NCBI GenBank assembly: GCA_028583605.1
Contig: CM053325.1
Span: 48,802,987 to 48,866,986, forward strand
DNA length: 64,000 nucleotides
DNA from: Dastarcus helophoroides
Taxonomy: Eukaryota > Arthropoda > Insecta > Coleoptera > Bothrideridae
Direction: 5' to 3'
Shown in pieces: positions 24,601 to 34,690 of this stretch (position 1 is the first letter of the stretch; the number at the start of each line of letters is the position of its first letter). A program made the translations under genes and the position numbers. The notes beneath the pieces are model-generated. The model did no database searches. It was not told the origin of the DNA and was given only the letters and a program-made list of their open reading frames with translations.

Positions 24601-25736
24601 TCAAATGTAAGAGCAACCAGGTTTGCAGGTTAAATAAAGCCTTGTATGGATTAAAACAGGCAGCTAGATGCTGGTTTGAAGAGTTTGAAAAAGCACTTAC
24701 AGAAAAAGGTTTTAAAAATTCCCCTGTTGACCGATGTATTTACATTTTAGATAGGGGTGATATATTAAAAAATATTTATGTAATTTTATATGTTGATGAC
24801 CTTGTCATAGTTACAGCAAACATTGACACAATGACTAGTTTTAAAAATTATCTGATGAATAAGTTCCGAATGGTTGATTTGAAAGAAATTAAATTATTTC
24901 TTGGAATAAAAATTACTCGTGAAAGTAATAAAATTTCTTTAGATCAGAGTTCTTATGTAAAAGCAATTTTAAATAAATTTAATATGTCTGATTCAAACCC
25001 TGTCAATAGTCCACTTGAAAGTAAATTGAACCTTAAAGCATTAAACTCTGATAAATCATGTAATGCCCCTTGCCGAAACGCTATCGGATGTCTTATGTAT
25101 TTAATGATATGCACGAGACCCGATTTAAGTGTTTCTGTAAACATTTTAAGTAGATTTATGAATAAGAATAATGAAGAAGTATGGAAATGTATTAAAAGAG
25201 TTATGCGATATCTAAAAGGTTCGGTAAATATTAAATTAAACTACATACGAGGGAATTATAAAGAATTTCTCGTAGGTTATGTTGATTCTGATTGGGGTGG
25301 TAATGATGGTAGTGACAGAAAAAGCACAACAGGGTATTTATTTCAATTATTTGAAAATTGTACAGTATGTTGGAACACTAAGCGTCAAAATTCAGTAGCT
25401 GTCTCATCAACAGAAGCTGAATATATGGCTTTGTTTGAAGCTGTGAAAGAAGCAATTTGGCTAAAATCTTTAGCAACCAGTATTAATGTTATTATAAATA
25501 AGCCAATTATTATCTTTGAAGATAACAATGGTTGTATAAGTATTGCTCAAAATCCCACGAGTCATAAAAGGTCTAAACATATTGACATTAAATATCATTT
25601 TTCAAGAGAACAAATTGAGAAAAAATTAATTGAACTAACTTATATTTCCACAGGAAATCAAGTGGCTGATATGCTAACGAAACCATTACCATCACCAAAA
25701 TTCCTGGAGTTTAGAACTAAGTTAGGATTAGAGTAA
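21648..25736 (+). CDS. Copia gag-pol polyprotein, intact
   Basis: One uninterrupted frame of 1362 codons, close to the length of Drosophila copia's polyprotein. In order: gag (about 1-300) with a CCHC zinc knuckle from C246 (CHHCGRPGHFKRDC); aspartic protease with DSGAS at 312-316; integrase with its H-H-C-C zinc site (H443, and C479 in LCEAC) and the D511, D574, E610 triad with 35 residues between the last two; reverse transcriptase with YVDD at 1048-1051; RNase H with D1213 in GYVDSDWGG and SSTEAEYMAL. This pro-int-RT-RH order is the copia order. The start is the first ATG of the frame, about 120 nt after the LTR. All catalytic motifs I looked for are present with no stop or frameshift, so the protein may be functional. 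Whether a shorter gag-only mRNA is made by splicing, as in Drosophila copia, cannot be told here. Confidence 0.97.
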   Translation: MESKSGKRNIKPFDGEKYGVWKFRIRAILSELDAIKVIDNEIPDPVTAEWQKLERTAKSVIVEYLSDSFLGFAKEEFTAKEILQNLDKIYERKSVASQLALRKRLLSLKLQGDTSMMQHFTVFDDLIAELLATGAKLEETDKVSHLLLTLPSSYDGVITAIETLSEDNLSLAFVKTRLLDHEVKLTTESRDTSTKALLSDKQPSMSGENHGFKLSPSHRSKFQNKFRKLPQNNKYKNKRKTNSAKCHHCGRPGHFKRDCFFYKKALEYKQSQRQRTVQTVQLQANENQGFAFMLGNYQYTEENTNKITFILDSGASDHIINRPDLSAYFSPLSTPIKISVAKNGQYVTATKKGSLEVLSNMGIQGILEDVLYCPDVPYNLLSVAKMQNAGLTIIFEKGGVEIRNGGKMLMQGKSVNSLICIDFTFPNLAHTLSSVKTNYEIWHQRLGHISKNKFLDLKTKQMINDISLLNNITPTDELCEACISGKQARLPFNKHKDKNYVKRPLFIVHSDVCGPITPSTVNDKNYFVLFVEHFTHYCVTYLLKNKSDTFSAFKDYVAKSEAHFNLKICHLYCDNGGEYLSLEMKHYCMEKGITYHLTVPRTPQLNGVSERMVRTITEKARTMVNGSQLEKVFWGEAVLTATYLINISPTRALKQNKTPYELWHNRKPLIKYLKVFGSTVYVHEKVRQTKFQEKSWKGILVGYEPNGYKVWEVESQRFVVVRDVIVDETTYLKTRPGSQVEGGNFQNPQYKSHQLDSEKPDNVKSGAVKSKIGNSGAQTDISDIVSKSVVPLNETESNINECSFQNKQKTECTKVKEQRKSNRIKNLPPVSYNEDDTPDYLLCAQSVLYSVPISYQEMKNSIDRLEWERAINDEVNSLLLNETWTLVEKPTNKNIVSCKWVFSLKNDEHGNPSKYKARLVARGFSQQYLVDYNETFAPVARISSFRFIIAFANQNCLLIHHMDVKTAFLNGKLREEIYMKVPEGIKCKSNQVCRLNKALYGLKQAARCWFEEFEKALTEKGFKNSPVDRCIYILDRGDILKNIYVILYVDDLVIVTANIDTMTSFKNYLMNKFRMVDLKEIKLFLGIKITRESNKISLDQSSYVKAILNKFNMSDSNPVNSPLESKLNLKALNSDKSCNAPCRNAIGCLMYLMICTRPDLSVSVNILSRFMNKNNEEVWKCIKRVMRYLKGSVNIKLNYIRGNYKEFLVGYVDSDWGGNDGSDRKSTTGYLFQLFENCTVCWNTKRQNSVAVSSTEAEYMALFEAVKEAIWLKSLATSINVIINKPIIIFEDNNGCISIAQNPTSHKRSKHIDIKYHFSREQIEKKLIELTYISTGNQVADMLTKPLPSPKFLEFRTKLGLE

Positions 25737-25889
25737 GTTATTGGTCTAATTAGGTTTTTCTGGGTTTTCCTAATTCATGCAACAAATGTTGGACCAAATT
25801 TGTTAACGTTTCCCAGACTGCACAAGGAAGGTATTTGATTATAAAATAGAGATAAGATAGGTAGACTATTAAGTTTAATATTAATTTTT

Positions 25890-25898
25890 GAGGGGGCG
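25890..25898 (+). other. Polypurine tract
   Basis: GAGGGGG followed by CG lies directly before the 3' LTR, where plus-strand DNA synthesis is primed. Confidence 0.8.
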
Positions 25899-26211
25899 TG
25901 TTGGAATATTAACAAAAATTAATTCAATATTCGTTGGTTTCATATTATTACTTACTGCTAGCCTAGTTTGTTTATGTTTATAAAAGCGATGACTTCATGC
26001 CATATAAATGAAACTGCTATGTAAGATTATGGGTTTTGTCTGGCTCAAATGTTATTCTTTTAAAAAGCTTTTCAGGCTTATATATACTGAAATAAATTGT
26101 TAGTTACTGTTAGACGTTAGACCTTCCAAGTGCGCTCCTATTTAAAAGGAAATTAAATATATTCAGTAAAAAGCCAACTTCACTGTGTTTGATTTAATCC
26201 CCTAACCAATA
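25899..26211 (+). repeat. Copia 3' LTR
   Basis: 313 bp, read as identical to the 5' LTR, implying little time since insertion. Followed by the TTAAC target duplication. Confidence 0.95.
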
Positions 26212-26216
26212 TTAAC

Positions 26217-27295
26217 TACATAAAAGTCAAAATTTCGAAAAAATTCTAAAATTTCGAAAATTTTTGAAAAATGGTCGAAATTTTCAGAAAAAATTAAGAT
26301 TTTGAAAAAAGTTTAAATTCTGGAAAAGCTCATATCTTAAAAAAAAGTAAACATTCTACAAAAAAAGATCGAAATTGTGAGAAAAGTCCAATTTTTCAAA
26401 AAAGTGAAAATTTTCAAATAAGTCGATTTTTTTAATTTTTTTAATAAAAAACCCATTCGCTACCTAAAAGTCGAAACGTTTGAAAAAAAGTCGAAATTTC
26501 TAATAAAAAATGTCAAAACCTCAATAACAAAAAATTTGAACAAAGTGGAAATTAAAAACAGTTGTTTTCAATAAAGCAAAATTTTAATAGAATCAGACTT
26601 GAAAAAACAAGATTTAAAAAAAAAGTCAAAACTGAGAAATCAAAATTTTGTGTCAAAATATTCAAAAAATCGTAAAATAAAACAAAATCTTAAAGAGTCA
26701 AAATTGTGAAAGAGTTGAAATTAACAAATGAGGTTAAAATTTGGAAAGAGTGGAAATTAAAAAAATGGAAAATTAGAAAAAGTCAAGATTTTCTATAAAA
26801 ATCGAAGTCAGATTTTAAAAAAAATCGTTACTTTTAGAAAGTCAAAACAAGGAAAAGCTGAAATTTTGAAAAAAAGTCGAATTTCGAATGGAAATCTTTT
26901 ATAAAAATCGAATTTGAAAACAGGTTTGCAAAAAAGTTGAAATTTAAAAACGTTGCAAAAATATGGTCAAAAATGTGATAAAATATCAAAATTCCAAAGA
27001 AATTTCGAAATAAAGTCAGTACATTAAAAATTTAAACTATTGAAAAGAAAAATATCAAAAAAGAAATTTTTTAACAATGGAAATTATCATAAAGTTTTCA
27101 AAAAAGAAAATCAAAATATACCCAAAAATCATTATTTTAAAGCTGGAATTTTCAAAAAATTATCAAATTAAGTCAAAATTTCGAAAAAGCTTGAAATTTT
27201 GGGAGTAAGAATGAGAAAATGATGACATCCTGAAAAAAATCTACATTCCCAGTAAAAATCGAATTCTTCAAAAAAATCGGAATTTTCAAAAAGGT
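26217..27295. repeat. Degenerate repeat tract, right part
   Basis: Continuation of the tract interrupted by copia, with the same A-rich AGTCGAAATTT and AAAATTTTGAAAA words. It ends just before the Helitron-like 3' terminus. Confidence 0.75.
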
Positions 27296-27544
27296 GACCC
27301 AAGAATTCTTGCTCTTCTTTCACGCGGACGAAGGCGCGGGTATCAGCTAGTGCGTCATAAGTATATTTTTGGTAAATTTGCCTGCTGCTTGTAAATTATG
27401 TAAAGTAAAATACAAATCGGATGGAAACACAAGCAACCTAAAAGACCATAATAAAAAGGAAACATCCAGTACATATATAATTTAAAATAAAACTATCGGT
27501 AAAGACTATCGATAATATCGAATATCGATGTTTAGTGAACACTA

Positions 27545-28030
27545 CTAGAAACTACACAACCATGAGTAATACCCATAAGATGTCGAAATGAAATATACTT
27601 TAGTGTAGTTGTCATGGTAATAGAAGCTCCACAAATTACGTATACTTACTGACTTTTAACTCACAATTTGGTCTTTAAATCGTTATAATAAGTTCACTAA
27701 ACAAGGTGCTTATTACTAGACAAAATGCCACTCTAACTGGTGATATGAGAATTGCAATATGATGAGGAATATTTTTTGTGAGACGCATTTGGCAAAAATT
27801 GAGTTTATATTACAAATAAATTTGGAGAAGTAGAAAATAGATTTTTATTTGTTGAGCTTGAAGACGAACTTTCTGTTTTTTGCTTTCCTGCGAAAATTAT
27901 AAAACCGTGGTGTGCACTTTTGGTTTTACCAACCATTTTTTCAATTTTTAAAATTTCGGGCTTAAGATTAAAATATCTGCCATTCAAAGTCATTCCAAAT
28001 ATTTTATTCAAAATTTTGAATTTTAAATCT
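27545..28030 (-). repeat. R3 interspersed repeat, copy A, 5' part
   Basis: The reverse complement matches R3 copies B and C, including AGTTCGTCTTCAAGCTCAA and a CTTGTTTAGT-AACTTA-type block. Its first 8 bases (27545-27552) are the right target duplication of the hAT-like element. Open frames in it are not shared intact between copies, so no protein is called. Confidence 0.75.
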
Positions 28031-29663
28031 GAATTGTAACTAGCGAGGCATATGTATTATTGAATATTACTCATTTCATTTTTTTTTTTCGCTTCAAATT
28101 CATAGCAGCTTTTTAAACTTCTAATTAATTACCAGGATGATCTGGCTTTGTTCCATCTAATGAAAACAATCAGCATTATCTACAATTATTTTGGCCCAAG
28201 GTGCTCACCTGTTAGAAGTCAGTGACCCAAATATATAACAAAAATATAGAAAACGGTAGCGGCGTCCAATCCCCTCGAGCACCGTTAATATAAATCATCC
28301 AACGCGTATTTTGTATAATTGCCCCACAAAAAGCTAGATTTCAAAATTCAATTAATTTCTCTTGACCTCCTCATTTAAAATACGCACAAGACTTGTGAAT
28401 TTGGCAAGAGTCTCTAAAAAACAGATAATGGATAATTTATGACTGTCGTTTGGGTAATACCAGGTGTTCAAGATATACCAACGTTTGCGTTATATTCCTT
28501 GTAATGTCAATCAAAGATTCTCAAGATCAAAGGACCAGAGATTTTAACACATGGCCAACATATTCACCACGTGTTAGGAGATTTTAGTACTATTTCTTTA
28601 AACGCTTTATGTTGAAGTAGAAGCAGATGACAACCAAGCAACTGACAAAAGCAGATACAGCCACGGTTAATTTTCAAGACATTTATAACATTCTTTATGA
28701 GTTGCGAATGTCCACACTGAAGCACGGTTGGATTAGTTTCATTAATTAGTTCCACTGCATAGTTACATACGTGTGCCACTACCTTTAAGTTAAGAGATAT
28801 TTATATTGTCAAGCTTTTCTTATTACTTTGCGACAAGCTACGTAAACTCGTAATAACTTAAAAAGATAATATAGAGGTAGCATGTTTATTACAAAAAAAA
28901 CAACAATCACGTTTTAGTATTTTTTTTGAAAAGTAAAAATAAAAGGGCTTATTTAGAAGATATTTTATATAACACCAGCTACATACTATATCCTGAGAGT
29001 ATATTTTCAGGACATGAAAAAAAAATTGTAAAATAGTATAATTAACCGAGTACCAAAGATTAGCAAATCAACATCTTAGTTTCTAGGACATAAACACATT
29101 TGTATTATATTAATTTTAAGTTGAAATATACAGGGTGCTTATCACATGGATCGTCAAAATTGTTTATTGGATTTGTGAGATCATTTGCAAAATTTTTGTT
29201 CCAAATGACTTAGGTCCTAAATATAATATTATAGTTTCTGAAGAATTAATTTTTTTAGATGAACTATTTTGTTTGCAGCTGTATAAGCCTAGATTTTTTT
29301 ATTTCTCATTTAAAATAAATTATTATTTAATGCAATGATCCCCAAATTTTACTTACAAGGCTACAACATCTTAAAATAAGTTAAAAGTAGTTAAAATGTT
29401 TAAATTCTAATTTTATTAAAAAAAAAACGAATAGTAACTGAGAACTTCGTTCTTAATTAAAAATAATTCAGTAACTGGTGAAAATTAGGGATACAAACGA
29501 TCCGAGACTATTTAGACAACACATTTCCCGGTGCATGGGCAGAAAAAGCTTGTCCTATTCCTTGGCCAGATTTCTGTGTTTGAGAACGTAAGATAGAACA
29601 GAGGTACCTATGAAAGAAATTTTAATCGAGATGATTAATTGAACTTGATGTTAAAAGTTAACA
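28031..29663. other. Unassigned AT-rich DNA
   Basis: No supported gene or element end. A TACAGGGTGCTTATC string near 29130 resembles a mariner-like end, but no partner was found. Confidence 0.45.
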
Positions 29664-29671
29664 CAATCTAT

Positions 29672-31815
29672 CAAGCACGTAGCCAGGGGGGGGTCCAAGG
29701 GGTCCGGACCCCCCCCGAAATGAATATTCGCCAAAAAATTTACAATAATACGAATTGAAATATCAATAGAAAAATGGTTGATTGTATATTTAAGCATGTA
29801 AATAATTTCCGAAATTGCCAACTACTAAGTTTATGATAAGCAAAATCGCCATGTAGGCATTTTAAGAAAAATTGGCAATGAGCTCAAGGCTTCCCAATAT
29901 ATACTTCAATCGTCACGTATGTGCAGCAGCGGCATTGCAGTCAAAGGACAAATTCTTATACCTAATCTCGTTTTTTATATTAGCTCATATTTCATATTGC
30001 CAAATTGCCATAGGAAATACAATACAAATCATGATTATGGTACGAGTTAAGAATTAGTCGACAAGTCGACTCTTGATCGGTGATAAGTTAAATACGTGAC
30101 TTAAAATGGATATTAGGAAATTTTTCTTTGGTAAGTTTCTCGTTTTTATTTGTCAAATTTATATAATGTTAAGGTCACTAGATTTTATTCTTCATTTTTA
30201 CTAATTACCAAAATGAAAAAAAAATAAAAGAAACGAATACGTAAAAATAATTAATATATGTTCTTATATTTTCTGAAGAATATTTTCTAGAAATTTTGAT
30301 AATTTAACAAAATTCCGAGTTGAAATTGAAAATTCTAAATTCTTTTCTTCAATTTTACGTCTCTGTAAGCACATAATCCATTTCATTAATTTATTTTTTT
30401 TAATTCCAAGGACGTATAAATAATTTTTTGCCGAATTCTGGTGTTTTTTCACAAAAACGTTTTACTTTTGATTCATAAATTTTCTATATATTGCAACGTT
30501 TTTCTAAATTTCGATTATTTTTAGAAATTTTCGAAATATCAACTTTTTTGTAAAATTCTTTCAACTTTCTTTTAATTTTTTATTTAAATTCAACATTTCA
30601 ACTTTTTCAGAGATTTCTCTCTTTTGATCAGCATATTTATACTCATTTTGACATTATTTTCAAAATATTCATTTTAGTTTAAAAATATAAACTTTTTTTT
30701 TATTCAAGTTTGGACTTTTAATTTTCCTTTTATTTAAACGAAATTTTTATTTGAAATTCCAACTTTTGATGTTTTTAAGACTTAATTTTTATTTAACATT
30801 TTGAAATAATTTAGAAATATCAACATTTTTATTTTTCCGTTTCGACTTTAAAATCGAAATTTCTAAAAAAAATGATTTTATTAAAATCGTTTTTCTTAAA
30901 ATTTTCAGTTTAACTAGAAATATTTTTTATAATGTTCGCGTTTTTTTGTTTAAAATTTGAATTTTTTCTAAAGATCTTTATTTTAAAATTTCAGTTTTTT
31001 TATTTCCTTTCTAAATTTTTTGCTTTGCATTAAAAATTGTGTGCTTAAATTTTTTCAAATTTTAATTTTAGTCACGAAATTTCTACTTTTAAAAAAAATT
31101 CTAGTTTAAACCCAAAACTTTTGAACTATCAGAAAATTTTCGGTTTTTTCTCAATATTTAATTTTTTTCTAAATATTTCGGTTAACTCAACATTTTTAGT
31201 TTTAAAAAAATTAACTTTAATTTCGAAGCTTCTGGAATTTGTTTGATAAAGCGCTTTTCTTTTTTCATCTTTTTAATTTTTCGTCCAACTTTCTACTTTT
31301 CGTGAAGATTTTTAGATTCACCTATTTCCTTTCTAAAATAAATTTAAAGTTTCGACAAAAATCGAAATTACGAATTAAAATGGAAGCTTCTGTTGAAATT
31401 TTTTAATTTCATCTTTTAATATCTAATATTCCTAATTTCGTCTTTGATCTAAAATTTGAAGCTGTTCTGAAAAGTTCAAAAATCACGTATTTTGAAAAAA
31501 ATACTGGATAATTCTAAATTTTTTTCAAAATGTCGAGATAAACTAGATTTGAAAGATTTAAATATCGAGACTGAAGTCGAAGTTGAATTTCAAATTATAG
31601 TTCAAATGTCGAAGTTAAGATTGGAAATTTTACGCAATTTTACGTAAAAGTAAAAAATGAGCACAAAGTAAAAGACCAAGACGTTTATTGATTTAAAAAC
31701 TCATCTTTTTCTTTAAATTTTGCAATATTGCTCATTTCGAAGAAGTTTATGTCTCTAAGATAAAAAAAAGGGGTAGTTGGACCCTCCCCGAACGAAAATC
31801 CTGGCTACGTGCCTG
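29672..31815. mobile_element. Second hAT-like element filled with repeat tract
   Basis: The ends are CAAGCACGTAGCCAGG and, reversed, CAGGCACGTAGCCAGG, flanked by a perfect 8-bp duplication CAATCTAT (29664-29671 and 31816-31823). A G/C homopolymer inverted patch follows the left end (29685-29720) and a similar AGTTGGACCCTCCCCGAAC lies near the right end. It encodes no transposase. Most of the interior (about 30.2-31.7 kb) is degenerate TTTCGAA-type repeat. Confidence 0.8.
30270..31720. repeat. Degenerate TTTCGAA-type repeat tract inside hAT-like element 2
   Basis: T-rich on this strand, with TTTCGA, AAATTTC and TTTTTTC words, the same style as the other tracts. It lies wholly within the element's terminal repeats. 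Confidence 0.75.
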
Positions 31816-31994
31816 CAATCTATTAACCGAAGAAAGAAGAATCAATCAGTTAAATGAGTTGTGTAGGTAAGTAACCTACAGAAGGAGCCCAAAAGCTTTG
31901 GTGCCTTTCTGCAAAACAAATAGATGATAATATATTAATATATTCATATGCGCAGATGGAATAGGGATGACTCAAGTCGTTTTTTTTTTCAACT

Positions 31995-33715
31995 GAGGTG
32001 CCGTTTTTCATAAACTTTTATTTTTTCTTTAAAATTCGTCCTTATTTTCAAATTTCGACATTCTCTCAAAATATAGATTTTTTTGACAAATCTGTCTTTT
32101 TTTTTTGAAATTGCGAATTTATTTTAAACATTCGACTTTGGTCGAAATCTGCTGTTTTCAAAATTTTGAATTTTTATCTAAAAATTCTTCATTTTTGTTT
32201 TCGAAACTTCACTATTTCTGAAAGTTCAACGTTCTAAAAATTTCGACTACTTTTAAAATCTGAATTTCGACAAATTTTAATTTGTTTATCAGAATTTGTT
32301 TTTCCTCAAAATTTGACGGTTCTTTTCATATAAAAACGTAACAATTTTGAAAAATATTTTGTGGTATTTCAAATATCTTTAAAAAGACAAAAATTCCGAG
32401 AAATTATTCTCTGGAAATTTTAACGGTTTTTTTAAATTCAAATTTCTGGAAATTTTAACTTGCTTCTCAAAACTTTAACGTTTGTTATCTTAGTATTGGA
32501 TAGATTAAAGCGCTCATTTCTCTTTGACTTAAACAGTCAAAATAAAGTAAATATTAAGTCATTAAATGTTTCCCAAAATTCGCCCATTTTTTTAAATGTC
32601 GACTTTATTCTCTAAATTTCGAAACTTTTTTTTAGTTTTAATGTGCCCCTTAGAGTTTCGATCTTTTTCGTAAAATTTCGGTTTTTTTTTTCATTATACT
32701 CGTTTTTGTTATTGGTCATTTCGATTTTTTCTCGATATTCGACTCTTTTGGATTTTTCGATATTTCTCTTCTTCTCGTCCATTTTCGAAATATCAACCTT
32801 ATTTCAAAATCCGATTCGCTATGTTACTGAAAAATTCAACTTTTTTTTCGAAATTCGTCTGCTTCTCAAAACTTACATTGTTTTTTTCAAAATTCGTATT
32901 TTTCATAACGGTTATGTTCAATATTTGATTATAGTTTTCCAAAATTTTACTTTATGAAATCTCCGCTTTTTCTAGAAATTTAGCCTTTTCCCCGAAACTG
33001 GTCTTTTTTTGGTAATACAACTATTTCTTTTATTAAAATTTCCTTTTTTATAATTTCGACTTTCTTCATAAAATTATTTTTTCCTTTACGAAAAAATTTA
33101 AGTTATTCCCAATTTTCAAATTTCGATTGTTTTTATTTCGAATTTTCATCTTTTTCTGTAAATGTCTGCCTTCTAAAATCAGTATTTTTAGAAATTTGAA
33201 AGGTTTCCCCAGGCTTAGAGTTTGACCTTTTCTAAAAATGTTCAGGTTTATTTCAGTTAAATATTTAAGATTTCTGAAAAGGGCCTTTTTTCGAAATTCG
33301 TCTTTTTTTTCGAATTTCGTCAAAGTCTGTCTTTTTTCAAAACCAAATTCTTTATTTTTATGGAAATCCCAACATTTTCCTTTATTATTTTCTCAAAATT
33401 TAGATATTTTTTGAAAATCGTCTTTTGTTTTCACAAACAGGTATTCTCAAAATTTGGCTATTTTCTTATAATTTGGATTTCTGCGCGAAAACTTCAATTT
33501 TAATTTCGACTTTATATGCAAAATTTCACTTTCTTCTTCTTTCTCTGAAAAAATTATACGGTTGTTCTCAAAGTCTCGCTTTTAATTTATATTCAATTAT
33601 TTTTGTTGCTAGTGGACTTTTTTCTTTTTTTTTATGTTCAATCCACTCCCAAAAGATAACCCTATTCAATAGCTTGGAAGTTTTATGGAAAAAAGAATCT
33701 CCGTAGATAGAAGTC
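31995..33715. repeat. Degenerate TTTCGAA-type repeat tract
   Basis: A T-rich diverged tract that runs up to the 3' end of a LINE fragment at 33722. The low-complexity frames in it are not genes. Confidence 0.75.
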
Positions 33716-33721
33716 CTCACC

Positions 33722-34690
33722 GTGTCAAGCTGGACCGTACAGGAATTTGCTCTCTTGTATGTTTTGAAAATCTCGCCCTTGGGGGTCAGTCATATTAGTT
33801 CCTGGTGAGCATCTGCCGTGAAAATATTTGTAGAAAAGAGATAATTCACCAGCCATCCACCTGTGCTTTAGTGTTTCGAGAAAATCGGTCAAACTCTCGT
33901 CATCAATTAGGCGAATCGCTCTCCTTTGAATTGAATCCAAAAGAGCTAAAGAGTGCTTTGGGGCTGAACTCCAAGCATGAGAACAGTATTCTAGTGTTAG
34001 CTCAACTTGAGCTTTGTATAGTGTGAGTAGCTGATGAGAAGTGAATTAATTTTTAGCCCTAAAAAGAAAGCCTAGCTTCGGAGAGGTGGATTTGGCAATG
34101 GCGCCGCACCTTTTCGTTCCAATAGAAGTTAATGTTCGCATTAACTCCTAGAATAGACAAATTAGGTCCCATCTGGAGGATTTTAACGTTTATGACTAGG
34201 TTTGTTGCATTATCCCTTGATGTTTTCTTAGAGAAAATCGGGACCTGAGTGTTTGAGGCGTTGAAGTCCATTAGATTTTTTTTACCTCATTCTAGAATGG
34301 TTTCGATGTCCCAATTATTCATCTGTATCTGCTATTCACATAGTCGATTTGAAGCAGCGACGAGTAACGGTTTGTCGGAGGTTACTATCATCTGGGTAAC
34401 TGTATATCGGATTGGAAAATGAAGCTAAGAGATCGTTTATGTGTAACAGAAATAGAGTAGGAGACAGGACAGACCTTTGAGGCACCCCTGCATTAATCGC
34501 AAATGGCTCGGATGAGATGTCATCGACGACGACCTGAAGAGATCTATCAGCGAGAAAACTGGATAACAAATGACAGAGTCCAGGAGAAAGATCATAGGAT
34601 GTTAATTTTGCGAGAAGAGATCGGTGCCAGACTCTGTCGAAGGCCTTTGAGATATCCAATGCCACAATCCTAGCTACACCAAGTTTTTTA
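33722..34690 (-). pseudogene. Jockey-type LINE, 3' part of ORF2 (RT to C-terminus)
   Basis: Reading the minus strand from 34690 to 33722 gives a continuous reverse transcriptase C-terminal part spread over three frames. RT motif A is present (ALDISKAFDRVWH), then a motif B-like GVPQRSVLSPTLF (Arg where Gly is usual) and motif C as YPDD (Pro where Ala is usual). Then come VDFN-like/MDFNASNTQV, SILGVNANINFYWNE and LDSIQRRAIRLIDDESLT, all typical of a Jockey-group family in arthropods. Stops and frameshifts between the parts show it is dead. The 5' end is missing, as is common for LINEs truncated during reverse transcription. A plus-strand fragment of the same family lies at 48640-49110. Confidence 0.85.

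Larger units (their letters stand above)
21214..26211 (+). mobile_element. Full-length Ty1/copia retrotransposon
   Basis: It is 4998 bp and has two 313-bp LTRs I read as identical, a tRNA-iMet-type primer site directly after the 5' LTR, one complete gag-pol frame, a polypurine tract just before the 3' LTR and a 5-bp target duplication. The LTRs begin TGTTGG and end CCAATA, an imperfect terminal inverted repeat. Every part needed for autonomous transposition appears present. It inserted in the repeat tract; removing it restores a normal tract unit reading ACCATTAACTACATAAAAG. Confidence 0.97.
19579..27350 (+). mobile_element. Helitron-like element, non-autonomous
   Basis: The 5' end TCCTTACTAATATATAAATG with GCGAAAGTGTGTTTGTCTGTC after it, and the 3' end ACGCGGACGAAGGCGCGG followed by TATCAGCTAG, match the arthropod Helitron pattern: a 5' TC, then a GC-rich hairpin and a 3' CTAG. 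The element is flanked by A on the left and T on the right, as expected for insertion between A and T. No Rep/helicase gene is present. Inside are Penelope-like repeats of family 2, a minisatellite-like tract and the copia element. The end pattern is recalled and not checked against a library. Confidence 0.6.
19074..27544. mobile_element. hAT-like element with nested insertions
   Basis: The ends are TACTGTTCACAAAACATCGA and, reversed, TAGTGTTCACTAAACATCGA, which agree at all but two positions. They are flanked by a perfect 8-bp duplication. Subterminal ATCGATA-type repeats (19083-19170 and 27494-27530) are typical of hAT ends. An empty site is seen in the R3 copy at 54181-54188. No hAT transposase is present. 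Almost all of the 8471 bp is later insertion (Helitron-like element, tract, copia), leaving roughly 0.7 kb of hAT sequence. Confidence 0.8.

Noticed and set aside
34059..34271. Separate small gene
   Set aside because: It is one of several frames of the same decayed LINE; the parts join into one RT-to-C-terminus order.
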